Assembly: GCF_910596095.1 (NCBI RefSeq) | Contig: NC_056535.1 | Span: forward strand, 963,001-1,027,000 | Origin: Thunnus maccoyii | Lineage: Eukaryota > Chordata > Actinopteri > Scombriformes > Scombridae | Direction: 5' to 3' | DNA: 64,000 nucleotides | Shown here: piece by piece, positions 25,672-36,848 of the stretch | How positions within the stretch are numbered: position 1 is the first letter of the stretch | Layout: each line of letters begins with the position of its first letter | Translations under genes and position numbers: made by a program | The notes under the pieces: generated by a model | Told to the model about the DNA's origin: nothing | Databases searched by the model: none | What the model saw: only the letters and a program-made list of their open reading frames with translations

Positions 25672-26592
25672 GGGGAAAGCCAGTATGAAAGTAACACTTT
25701 TCAGATAAACGTCATTTTATAATATAACGTTACAGACAGAAACTAATTTTCGTTGTGTTCAACAACTCACATGTGTGGTCTATCAATACCAGGTGCTATT
25801 TTGTACAAATGTAGAATGACTTCAGTATAATTTGACTTTGAACGGGAGTTGCATATTGTTACTTTCGACCCCGTCAGTTGGGACGAAAGTAGAAAGACGA
25901 AAGACGAAACGGTATACACTTGAATTGTTTATATTATTCTTGTATTTATTAAAAATATCTGACAATGTCCTTGTTAATATGTAATTGCAAACATATTATG
26001 TCCTTTATTTTAATAAAAAAATATTAAATTTCATTCTCAATTTCATCAAAAAGAACAGTATAACTTCAAAGAAAATTTAACAGTATAATAGTGTAAAAAT
26101 AATGCATTTCATTGGTTGTATTACTAACATAAATGCCCTCTCTTTTTTTAATTGTCACAGCTGTGACAGTGGTTTGATCAGAGTAGAGCCTGCTCACAGA
26201 CAGTGTGACTGCATTAGCGGTGGGACACAAGAAACAGCTGTTACTATCATCCCAAAAATGACTCCTGAAAGTTAAGCCTGACTTGCTTTTTAACTGAAAA
26301 ACTTCAGGATGTGTTAAACTACCAAATAATCTGTCAAATGATCATGACTATGACACATGAAAAGATAAACTCAACTTGTCATTCAAAAACATTTGCTGCT
26401 CAGTGAATTTATTTATTTTGGTCAGAAACACCTTTTTGGGTAAAACTTTGCATATCCACGAGATTTTTCAAGGTTCTGGTAATGGTTGTGTGCTGTATGT
26501 GCTGACACAGATAAGCATATCAAAATTCTATAGACTCAGAGAAAATTGCCTTGTTACTTTCATCCCGTGTTACTTTCATACCATATTACCCC
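25672..26592. mobile_element. 921-bp non-autonomous DNA transposon with TA target duplication
   Basis: The terminal inverted repeats are 25672-25697 and 26567-26592. They agree at 21 of 26 positions, including a perfect 15-bp inner block GTATGAAAGTAACAC and GGGG at the outer end. The element is flanked on both sides by TA (25670-25671 and 26593-26594), as in the Tc1/mariner superfamily. The TTACTTTCRTCCC-like motif recurs inside, at about 25858-25870 and again at 26554-26566 next to the right terminus, and in inverted form at 25880-25890. No transposase ORF is present. The family is not one I can name. Confidence 0.75.
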
Positions 26593-27188
26593 TAATCCAG
26601 GCATCAAATATGTTTGCTAACATAAAGTAATTGGGAAAACAATTTAGTAGTGCATAAACATAATTTCCAGGAGGCAGGGTTGAATGAAGAAAAACACTTT
26701 CTGGAAACACTTTACTTAAAGTCTCCCCATTTATCATTTATAATCTGTATACAAACAGTTAATAAATGGTTTATAACACGATTATTTAGCTGTAAGCAGA
26801 TTTAGGTATTTGTTAATGTATTTGTCAACAACTATAAATCCTCCTATGGAGGCTGCTGTATAAACAGATAATGAATGACAATATAGTAATAAAGTATGTC
26901 TTCATAGGAGAACTTATAATTACTGGCTAAAGGGCTGTTCACACCAAGAACTATAACCATAAGAGTAACAATAATGTGAGCATCCACACTTATGAACGAT
27001 AATGTTCTGTAAACAGTAACACCAAGCATGTGCTGCATGCTCCAGCTGTGTTGGCAGCTCAGAAAAATACATATAGATGACCTGTTACTGCTGTACGTTG
27101 CACAGAGAAAGAAAAAGAAAACGAGAAGGGTTCACAGGTGGGTGGTGATTCAATGTGTTGCTCTGAAGTATTTCTGGATACTAAACGC

Positions 27189-28030
27189 AAAGTAAGGAAA
27201 TTTGTGTTTGGTAGATTATTTCTTTGTTGTAACAGTGCTTCTTGGCAATAAATCTTATACCATTGGAAAGCCTGTTCATTTCCCTTTTAAATGGTGCCCA
27301 CACAGCAGAGCTGAGTATGTGGGTTGCGCCATGAAAAATATGCCAAATCTTCTCTGCCAATGCCAAACAGCTTATTCTGCCATTGACTCTTGTTTGGTGT
27401 TTGGTGGATTGGATGATTGAAGTTTGAAGAAACAAGACATATTGGCAGTTAACAATTTATTCATTTAACAAACAGGAGCCTCAGTAGCATGTGGAAGAAC
27501 CATACACAGCCACAACAGCCTGGCACCTCCTCCTCATGCTGGTCACCAGCCTGGTCACACACTGCTGTGGGATGGCATCCCATTCTTCAACCAGCATTTG
27601 TCGCAAGTCAGCCAACATGGTTGTGTTGGTCATTCTGGCACGAACCAAGCTGATCCCACAAGTATTCAATGGGGTTGAGGTCAGGACTGCTGGCAGGCCA
27701 TTCCATCCTCTTCACTCCCAAATTCTGGAGGTATTCTCTGATAAACCCCACAAACTGACAAATGCTGGTTGAAGAATGGGATGCCATCCCACAGCAAAGA
27801 GTCAATGACAGAATAAGCTGTTTGGCATTGGCAGAGAAGATTTGGCATATTTTTCATGGGTGCAACCCACATACTCAGCTCTGCTGCTCATCCCACAAAT
27901 GCATGATCCTTACAAATGTGGCACCATTTAAAAGGGAAATAAACAGGCTTTCCAGCAGTATAAGATTTATTGCCAAGAAACATTATTACAACAAAGAAAT
28001 AATCTACCAAACATAAATTTCCTTACTTTT
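27189..28030. mobile_element. Tc1 fold-back: inverted duplication of a Tc1 element's 3' end
   Basis: The arms 27189-27392 and about 27796-28030 are reverse complements of one another at high identity (shared: TTTGGTAGATTATTTCTTTG, CTTGGCAATAAATCTTATA, GGAAAGCCTGTT, CAGCTCTGCTG, TTGGCATTGGCAGAGAAGAT). The right arm carries about 30 nt not in the left. A second pair, about 27566-27605 and 27758-27797, is also inverted and lies in transposase coding sequence. The left arm thus contains about 170 nt (27393-27563) that the right arm lacks. This is not a plain TIR element, since coding sequence is included in the inverted duplication. Confidence 0.75.
27481..27770 (-). pseudogene. Tc1 transposase C-terminal fragment inside the fold-back
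   Basis: On the minus strand 27756-27660 encodes FIREYLQNLGVKRMEWPASS followed by PDLNPIEYLWDQLG, the end of the catalytic domain including the Glu. After a +1/-1 frameshift it continues from about 27660 with LRQMLVEEWDAIPQQCVTRL and SMRRRCQAVVAVYGSSTCY, the normal C-terminus, ending at a stop near 27481. The first two catalytic acids and the DNA-binding domain are missing. The sequence to the right of 27757 is an inverted copy of part of this same C-terminus. Confidence 0.85.
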
Positions 28031-28697
28031 TGTTCTATGTTTGGTTGCTTTGATGTTCCAGTATTTACAGACGAAACTGCACTGTCCGACTAGCAAATGT
28101 TGAAGCACAATGTGCAAAAGTGCACATACAACCAGCTTTTATTACACTGTGGCAGGGACACCTGGTATGAGCACAGATCTGAAGATTATAAGGGTCACTA
28201 CCTTTGTTGTTTTTTTTACATTATAATGTAGATATAATGCCCCAATTTACAGCGCATCAGTCTGAGAGTGAGAAAGGAGCAAAACCACATATTTACTTTA
28301 TTTATTTATATAAATATAAATAAATAAAGTCATCAGTCAGTTTCCAAAATTAAGATGATATATGCAGGTTTGAAGTTTTACTGGGAATGTCAGGCTAGAT
28401 GGAGATTTTGTCATGCCGTATGGTTTAGGGGAAGGATTCTGATTGGCTGTCAGTGTTTCTATCGTTCATCAAATCGCTCTGAAAGTGATTCCAACGATAT
28501 TGTTCGCCACTGTTGTTGTGGTTGTGGTGTGGACTCTGCCATCCACTTGAGTTAGAATGATTTTTGAAAACAAGTTATTGTTGTAGTTATCATTCTTGGT
28601 GTGGATGGTCCTTAACACTGTACATTAATAAACATGTATTTTCTTATATCTGCTTAAATATTTACATCATGTCATATGCCATTTATTAAATGCTTGT

Positions 28698-28718
28698 GGG
28701 TTAGGGTTAGGGTTAGGG
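28698..28718 (+). repeat. Short interstitial telomere-like tract (TTAGGG)3
   Basis: Three uninterrupted TTAGGG units preceded by GGG. Sits near the right end of the outer inverted-repeat element, so it more likely belongs to that element than to a former chromosome end. Confidence 0.9.
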
Positions 28719-28757
28719 TGCTTATGGATGCTAAATAGGGGGACTTAAAATACCCAC

Positions 28758-31700
28758 TTTGTTAAGCCTATAGCCTTCTCTATAATCACACAAATGTGAA
28801 TATAGCCCACCATACTGCAGCTCAGCTGTTAACAACAATCTCTATTTTAATTTATTATGTGATTTTATTGACATTGTTTGCCTGGTTTGAAAATAACATT
28901 TATTAACATTATTAACATTTTCATGATCAAGATTTCATGCTATTTTATGTTGTGCATCAACAGAAATAGAAACATACAGTATGTCACTTAGAACAATTGC
29001 ATTGGGAGTTTATCTGTGTTTAAGTAGAAAAACTCACAGATAGTCAGAGGGGACAGAACAGAGGTTTATCTGTCCCATCCCTATCACCAGAGACAATGTT
29101 GATAATAGACCAAAACACCAGATTACATTTAATAACAACAATAATAATAATTAAATAACAACAAATGACAAGGTTTTTAAAACTATTTCTTTCTACAATA
29201 CCTGTGCATGGTAACTGCAGCATCGTGAAGGTCAGGGTAGGATTGTGGTGACGATTAAAAAGAAGCTAACATTAATTGCACGTCTGTGACAGGATGCAAA
29301 GTCTGGTCTCGTGCACCAAATAAAATCATGCAAATCATGTGCTGCAATGTAATTCCTGGGATCCTGGGCTGGTTTGTGCTAATTCTTACCACGTGTTGGC
29401 TGTAATGCACAGTTTCCATGTTTGACAACTGAAAAAGGATGACAAAGTAGAGATTTTGCCATTTAACCTCTTCATCATCGTCCTTATTGAACAAAGATCT
29501 TTATGAAAAGAGTGTGGATGCATACTGCTCTCACAGCTAAAATGTGTTTTCAAATTAGGCTGGCTCGTTGGACAGGGTTTGGAAGTGTTAGCATTTGCAT
29601 GACAAAGACCCATTAAGAGAAAATATCACCATGGCAGCAGTATGGTAGGGGGTAGGGCAGAAATGCCATTAGCCTCCAACTGCTTAAAAACATTTTGTAA
29701 TAGATGATCAGATTTTTACAGCATGTTATCCAGTTTTATACCTTAACCTGATTTCTAACAAAAATCTGGTTTTGTATATATGAATATATTCAAGAAAACA
29801 CATTTCCCCGTCTATTCTATTCTATGACTGGAAATCACATTAAAGTATTCCAGCATAATCAGGTTTTCATGGATGCATGGGAATTGCCATATACTTATGC
29901 ACAGAGTATGCTTGGGGCTTAATGGCCCTCATTCAGTTCTTATTCACCACTGAGCAGCTCAGCTCATATTGATGTAGTTGACAAGATCCTACGAAAAGTA
30001 TCAGTACGACAAAGGATACTAAGGTTACTCATTATACTGAGTAACCTACATTATACTGATACTATTCAGATACTCAGTGTAATAATATGTCTATGTCAAT
30101 ACCATATGAGTAAAAACGCAGGCAGCAGATTGCAGATTGCTACATCAAATAGCATTGCACAGTCCATTGCAGAAACAGTGAGCATTATGAGGAGCTGCAG
30201 TACTGGGCAGGCAGACACTTCTGCTCAGATTTCTTTCATTCCTATGTATGAATGGGGGGAAAGTGCAGGAACAGCAAAATTACTCTGCGTGTCTTTACAT
30301 TTCCATATCTCCAGAATGTCCCCCAAACCGATGACCGAGACAAGCAACTGCAATAAGATCTTCAAGACTAATTTTTTATTTGCCTCAGTCTATTTTGAAA
30401 ATATAGCCAGAGAGAGGACTGTCATTCAGCAAGTCCTTGATATTAAGAAGAAAAAATGAGAACGAAGAGGAGATTGAAGTGGGGGAGAAAGAAAAACACA
30501 ACAGGCACATTCAAAGTCATGCTGAAGTCCTAATTTAGTTATGCAGTGTATGTTGATTGCAAGGCATTTTGAGATGCTTTCCTGATGTCTCCTGAGGATT
30601 GGAGCACGGCTATAAAAACAGCATTAATGGAAGGAGATGAAAAATGCTCATACTGCCTCATCTCTCTGGCAGCCATTTGTTTACCCAATTTGAATAAGAA
30701 GAAATCTATCATAAAAGCCAGAGTCGTTAACAGTCAGGATGACTCAGTTGTGGATCCTTTGTAGTGCACTTCCAAGCTCTAAACATGCAGACTTTGCAAC
30801 CATGTCTGACTTCAGTACGTGACTAAATGACTTTGTAGTCCTGTGGGGCTGATGCGGCTCACAACAACACAAACTTAGAATAGCCTGTCTGTTTGGACAT
30901 CAAATTAAAGGAACAGTTTGACATTTGGGGAAATCCTCTTGTTTACTGTCTGACAAGATGTAAGTATCAGTAGTTAAATCTCTGTGTCCACCACAGAGAT
31001 AAGTCTGAGATTATGTTTAAAAGTCTAAAAGACTAGAGGCAGAGGCGAATGTTTAGCCTAGCGCCATTAGAATTGATAAAGTCAAGTCCTGTGTTATTTA
31101 CAAAACCAACAAAATCCAACATTGTATAAAAGTCATTTTATTCCAATACTTTCTTTATATCAGCCCTGTCCTTTAGAGATGTCAATCAAGAAGCACTTAG
31201 GAAATAATTTGAATTGGCACACATACTTCCTGACTATGCAGTTCAAGACAATGCATGATAAACCTTTCGATATTTATGCAAAGCCACTACCCTTTCCTTT
31301 CATGCCAGTGGTTTGGCATATTTTAGGCCATTTGCTATAAATTCTGTATACATGAAATCAACCAACCACTTTTTCAAACAAGCTGCTATGTTTTGTACTG
31401 TACTGTAATTTTTACACCATTCCAAGCATTCACTGATGTCCATGAATTGCCGTACAGTATGACCATCAATTAAGATACTCTTACAACTTAATTTAGATTA
31501 GAGGTAGTGTAAGTGTATTATTTGTGTCAGAGTTACATTACTGTAGTCCAAACTGTTCGATCAATTTGCATTAATGTAACATTGATAAGAAACAATGCAA
31601 CTTAACACTCACTGTGATGGATTACAGAGATCAAGCAAACTGAATTGGCCTGGTAATGTGTATCATACCACAGCTATGGAAATTAATGAAAGGTAAAGGC

Positions 31701-33084
31701 TGCCTGAAAAATTATCGAATCATATGAAAATCTAAAGCTGTATAAAATGCATTGAACATGGTCAGCATGTATATATAATCTGTAGTCAAGGCACAAAAAT
31801 TTGCCAACACATAGTTATGGTGCCTTAACAAAGTGTTTTATTAACCTCAAGGCTGGGATTGAAGCAGTTGTATTGTTGAAGCAATGTATGTAGTGAATGC
31901 AGTGAATATAATCGAAGCAGCGATTAAATGTATTGGACAAGGCTTGTTGCATACAAATACACACACACACACACACACTGGTTTAATTGTAGGTGATACT
32001 GAGAGAACAGATGAGAGTAAAAAGTTTAGTCTTGAGGAAAAACTACGGAGCTTATGACAAACAAAAACAACCTCTACAGTAGATTCAAGAAGCACTTCTT
32101 AACTCCAAAAACTAGTTAATAAAACACCACAAATGAGAGTTAAGACAAAACAAAACCACAGGCATTTGCAAATAAGTAACACATTGTGATGTGCCACACA
32201 CACACAGAAGACCACACATTAGTAGCAGATGCCTTCCAGCTGCTCAGAGATTCAATTCCTGGGTGTAACGCTGCAATATCTGCGCAAGACTAGAACACTA
32301 TCACTATATTCCAATGCTGTTATCGAGGGAGGCTGATTGCTGAGGAAAACATATGGTTCTATCTACAACATAGCAAAAAAACACAAATAAAAAACACTGC
32401 TGATAGGCACCTTCAGAAATTTACTGTACACTCAGATCTCTGTGGATATGGGCATTGTATATGCAAAGCATTTTATTGGCTCTGCTGCCACCACATCTAT
32501 ACAGTATACAGCTTTTGTAGTGTGGCCATGAGCACACGAGGACAATGGGTCCCTGGGAATTAAAGTGAAAAGATGTGTGTAGGTGTCCTGTGTATGTGCA
32601 TGCATATGTGAAAGCTGTTCTGTATCCTATTTTCACCAATAAAGAATTGATTTTGACAGTTAATTGAAGGGTGTGCTTATCTTGAAGCAGCTGTCTCCAG
32701 TATTTTTCCCAATGTAGTCATCATCTGCATATGGTATTAACTCCTGCTACCTGAACATAAAACAGAGCCCTGCAAGAGATAAGCTGGCTGTTTTACAGCC
32801 ACCTCACCAGCGAGGGGAAACTTTTCTCCAGCAGAGGAAGTGAAATTAGCATTTAAATAGCAACACATATTCTATAATCTAAGTTGATTTGATGCAACAG
32901 CAGTTGACACACAGTAAAAAACAAAAAAACAATCAAGACAAGGGGGGGAAGAGTGAAGAATATCTTAAGCAGCAAAAAAAGGGGAAGATTTCTTCTCCTG
33001 ATGTCTAAGGGGACAGGGGTTTATTTATCTCATGAAGGTGTAGCTGTGGCAGCAGGAGTGGGTAGCTATACACCCCCAGATAAC
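28758..33084. other. Mostly unique non-coding stretch
   Basis: No coding exon is supported; the 117-residue ORF at 30106-30459 has no recognisable domain and ends in a Lys run. There is a perfect 9-bp hairpin at 30023-30031 / 30038-30046, (CA)n at 31957-31979, and AT-rich patches around 28290-28335 just upstream and at 29130-29160. Confidence 0.45.
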
Positions 33085-33730
33085 AAAATTGCTGTGGCCC
33101 ATATCCGGCCCACACCTGACACTTTCATGTGGCCCACATACTGCATGGAATGATGGTACTTGGGCGGCCCACTCCTGTTTGCCAGATCCGGGCCACAAGC
33201 AAACCATAGCAATGCCACATGTAAACCAAAAACTAAACAAATAAACCAGATCTGGCCCAAATCTGGACCACAGTTCATTTTTATTCTGGCCCTGATCCGG
33301 CCTACGTTCCATATCCTACAGCTATGCATAGCCGTACAATTGTCAAAAGTGAGCCTGATTTGTTGTTTAGTATTTAGGCCATATTTGCCATATCATATGT
33401 CGGCCACTTTAGGTTCACATCAAGTCAAGCCAGTGCTTACTGTGCTGTATCTTTGTCAGAACTGGCCTAGGTATGTTTTAAGATAACCGGGTCACATTTG
33501 CTGCACCATATGTGGGCCACTTTTGGTTTGCACCCACATTAACTATTGTCAACTGTGCCAGATCTTTGCCAAAGGTGGCCCACATTTGTTTTGTGATATT
33601 TTAGCCATATTTGTTATTTTACATGTAGGCCATTTCAGGTTCACATCCATTTTGTCCGGGCCAGAGGAAGGCCAGCAGTGCTGCATCATTGCCTGAAGTG
33701 GCCCACTTCCATATGCTATATGGGCCTGAG
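33085..33730 (+). repeat. Degenerate tandem array built on GGCCCA/GGCCAC motifs
   Basis: The phrases GTGGCCCACAT, TCTGGCCCAAATCTGG, GATCCGGCC and ATGTAGGCCATTTCAGGTTC recur every 30-100 bp with heavy divergence. This is a degenerate minisatellite-like repeat of a kind common in fish. The ORFs on both strands here (for example the minus-strand GPDLG..RIWAT reading) are artefacts of the repeat. Confidence 0.7.
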
Positions 33731-36499
33731 GAACTGACAGACCTGTTAGGGCTTCATCATGGCAATAAAGTACATTGTATTCTGGACTACATGTCCTTTC
33801 AGTGGCTGGTAGCAGATCAGGTCAAGTCTCAATCTATTCTATTTAAGTTGTGGGTCAAGATGCAAGTTTCAGGTCTCTGAATACTCACCATGCCCATTAC
33901 TGACACAGCATTACATCCGTTTTTCTGTCAAAGACACTATGTCTATTTAAAACATTTTAATGGAACTTTTTTAAGAGCTTGTGCTGCAAAAGTATTTGTG
34001 CAACAAAAATGTTTATGGAAATTGGAACATTTATGGAAACATGATGTCACATAAGGACATGGGCTAAAACATGCTAGACGACTGGCCTTTAAGCTTCATG
34101 AAAAATCTTAGGTCATTCACTGTTAAAGGTGACTCGAATCCTGAGGAACAAAATGAAAGGCAAGAAACATGAACATGTAATTTCTTGATGGCGATCACCT
34201 CAAATACACCTAATGATATTAATGTTTTGATTTGTGGTCACCATGTGTACATAATACATTGACATAATGAGGTTATAAATCCCCGTGCTGGGAGTCACTG
34301 GACAGACAGGTCCTCTGGAGGGAGGGAATATTCAGTGCATTAAGTTTGGAGCCTCAGGACTTGATGCCACTTGGTCCAAAGAGTATTAGAAAAAGATGGG
34401 CTGAGTGATGCTGACATTTGGATTTTTTAACAGTTGAACAGGACATGATATCATAGAGGGAGAAGCTATTACTGAAAATAAAATGAGTTTCTAGATTTAC
34501 TGTTGTAAATTTTTACAGACATGATGTCAGATTCAAACTGACAGTTTTGTCTTCAGGTATGCCACATGAATCTCCTCTTACCTTGTTCTTCTCACACATC
34601 TATGTTTTCTCATTCCTTTTTTCCCTCAATGAATACACTTAATCATGACTTTGGCACTGGAGCAGAATTATTCATGGGCTATTGAAATGAGAGTGCTGAG
34701 CCATTAATCAGATAGTAGTAACTGCCACGGATGAGGCCAGTGCCTATTAAAATGTATGTCCTTTTAATTTGGTTGTGTGGTGCTGGTAAAATGCAGCATA
34801 CATGCCTCAACCTCCCTTTAATAGTCTGTCATTGACATTCACAGGAATGGGCCAAGCCAAGGGCACATGTGGCAGTGATGGTGATCAAGGTCAGTGATGC
34901 AGCTATTGTCTTATGTTTACTGAACATGAGCCACATTTTGCTTACATGGGGTTATAATTGATCAATTTAAAAGGGGCATCAATACTGTATGCTGTGATGT
35001 TCCTCATCTGTGTTGATCACTGAGTGGAAGGTGGCCCAGGTTGTGCGCAGAATTATTCCTCAAATGACCAAATTGTAAATACATTTACTTCAAAATTACA
35101 AATGCCATCCACTATTTTAATAATTAAAATAAGCATGTTGTGAGTGCTGCAACATGTGCTTTTACATATTATTTAAAATTTCAACAGTATAGGTTTGATA
35201 TCATTAATTTATCACTGCCTTATACATGATTATACTGAAACTTCAGAAGCTTGGAAGTTGGATGTGAAGATGGAAATTTCTACTGAATTTCTAATGATAA
35301 TAATAATGATAATAATAATGCAAATCTTAAAGGACCATTCCAGTGGGTCAGTCCAGTAAATGACACAAAGTGGAACCCTGCACACTCATATCTGTGAACA
35401 CAGGAGTAATATCAGAACAGGTGATATGCGTAGTCCCCTCGCAGCTCAGTTCAAATTGGGTGGTCACAATGTGAGCACATTGAGATATCTGGGCATTGAA
35501 AAAGTCTAGAGGGGGCTTAAATGAGGACTGTGATAATAAACCGTTCTTGTAGGTTATCCTATCATTATGGCCTATACCGTACATTTCTTTCTAGTGCCTC
35601 TAACATAGTCTTAACCCATTCAGACCTGAATTATTTCTAGCCATGGGAAAAATTATTTCTTTTTTTATATCTTTTTTCTCATGTAGAAATGAGGCCAAAA
35701 AAATCTCTTAATTTGCATTGTAATAGATGTCGGCACAGAACAGTTGTGAAATCTCCCATCTATATTTTTATTGATATTTGTAGTTTCCTCTTAAAAATAA
35801 CTGGAAAACACTGGCGATGCAACATTTTAGCAGTGACTAATCAGTGAAAAATTGACCACAGTAACAGAACTGTCACATGCTCATTTTCTCATTCTACTTT
35901 CAGTGAACAGCCTTGAAATTGTTGCTGTGAGGCACAAAACACAGGTGCATCTTGCATTTGTTGCAATACACCTGTGTTGTCCCTGAGCAGAATTTATTTT
36001 GCTGTATACCCTGAATATGAAAATCTTTTGGACAAATATTAACTTTTTATACTATGCTAATACATTTTTTTTTAATGTCAAACTTAATTTTCATGATATA
36101 AATCGACTTGTTCAGATTACATCTCTTTAGAACTGGTGTTCACTAAAAAGGAAAACAGGTTAAGCTCTTCAGACCTGATGACCATTGTAATGGACAGTGA
36201 CTTTAAAAAAATCCTTTGTCTAAACTTGTGCTATTAGATATATAAGGCTTAAAATCATTTTCAGTGCTTAATTATTATGTTTAACACATCAAATGTAGCA
36301 ATTAATGTTTAAAAATATATATAATGCTGTGAACTGCCTTTGCTATTCCTGGTTTAAGTTGTAGATCTGTGGTAGAACCCGGAGTGGACTTTTGAGTTGT
36401 GATTCTTTTATGTTTGTGAAACTGGATTGAACTGAACTGATTTGAGGTTATGGGGAAAGCAAAACGGACACTTTACCGAGTGGATTGAACTCTGAGACT
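33731..36499. other. Mostly unique non-coding stretch
   Basis: No gene seen. The stretch 34580-34900 is repeat-poor and could hold conserved non-coding DNA. There is (ATA/ATG)n at 35293-35320. The phrase TTCAGACCTGA occurs twice in the same orientation (about 35620 and 36166), a motif shared by a diffuse fish repeat. Confidence 0.4.
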
Positions 36500-36668
36500 G
36501 TTGGACGAGTTACACTTTTGCATTAAAAGTAACACAAAAGTTACTTTCCCAAGTAACTAATTACTTTTTATATGCAGTAATTGGTAAAGTAATTCAATCA
36601 CTTTTTGAGACAAGTAACTAGTAACTGTAACTAATTACTAATTTTAAGTAACTTGCCCAACAGTATAC
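36500..36668 (+). repeat. AGTAACTAATTACTT-type repeat
   Basis: Short units such as AAGTAACTAATTACTTTT, AGTAACTAGTAACTGTAACT and AAGTAACTTGCCCAACAG recur. The right end TTGCCCAACAG looks like the terminus of a known kind of fish DNA-transposon-derived repeat starting TGTTGGGCAAGTTACTT. Confidence 0.6.
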
Positions 36669-36734
36669 ATGGCATGTGATATTTTTCTTAGTCTATTTAT
36701 ATTTATTTTACCTCTATATTGGACACATCATATA

Positions 36735-36848
36735 CACTCAACGGCCACTTCATTAGGTACATCTATGCAATCTAATGCAATCCATACAACAGCTCTGCCA
36801 TAAATTCCACTTTTATGAAGATTATACATTTTCAGTTTTTGTTGACAT
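36735..36848 (+). repeat. Interspersed repeat fragment (ACGGCCACTTCATTAGGTAC type)
   Basis: Begins CACTCAACGGCCACTTCATT and AGGTACATCTATGCAA, then AACAGCTCTGCCATAAATTC. It abuts, and replaces the 3' portion of, the L2-type LINE to its right at about 36848, as shown by comparison with the second LINE copy at 63019. Confidence 0.6.

Larger units (their letters stand above)
26936..28612. mobile_element. Middle inverted-repeat element (TTCACACCAAGAACTATAAC type)
   Basis: The left end at about 26936 reads GCTGTTCACACCAAGAACTA, then TAACCATAAGAGTAACAA. The right end, in reverse complement from about 28612, reads GGACCATCCACACCAAGAAT, then GATAACTACAACAATAAC. Elements starting with CACACCAAGAACGATAAC-like sequence are common in teleosts. 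It lies inside the 26703-28757 element and itself contains the Tc1 fold-back. Confidence 0.6.
26703..28757. mobile_element. Outer inverted-repeat element (hAT-like MITE), carrier of two nested insertions
   Basis: The left end ACTTTACTTAAAGTCTCCCC continues TTTATCATTTATAA and, further in, TTAATAAATGG and AGCAGATTTAGG. Read in reverse complement, 28757 back to 28640 gives TTTTAAGTCCCCCTATTTAG, then TTTAATAAATGG and AAGCAGATATAAG in the same order. The inverted ends therefore enclose everything from about 26.70 to 28.76 kb. Target duplications were not resolved. Confidence 0.5.

Noticed and set aside
28294..28331. AT palindrome TTATTTATTTATATAAATA
   Set aside because: Low-complexity A/T sequence gives such palindromes easily.
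28698..28718. Interstitial telomere from chromosome fusion
   Set aside because: Only three units, and located inside the end of an inverted-repeat element.
30106..30459. 117-residue plus-strand ORF
   Set aside because: No recognisable domain, low-complexity Lys end, no splice or promoter context, and length within chance expectation for this much DNA.
33025..33486. Overlapping ORFs with GPDLG/RIWAT-like repeats
   Set aside because: They are translations of the degenerate GGCCCA array in several frames, not a repeat protein.
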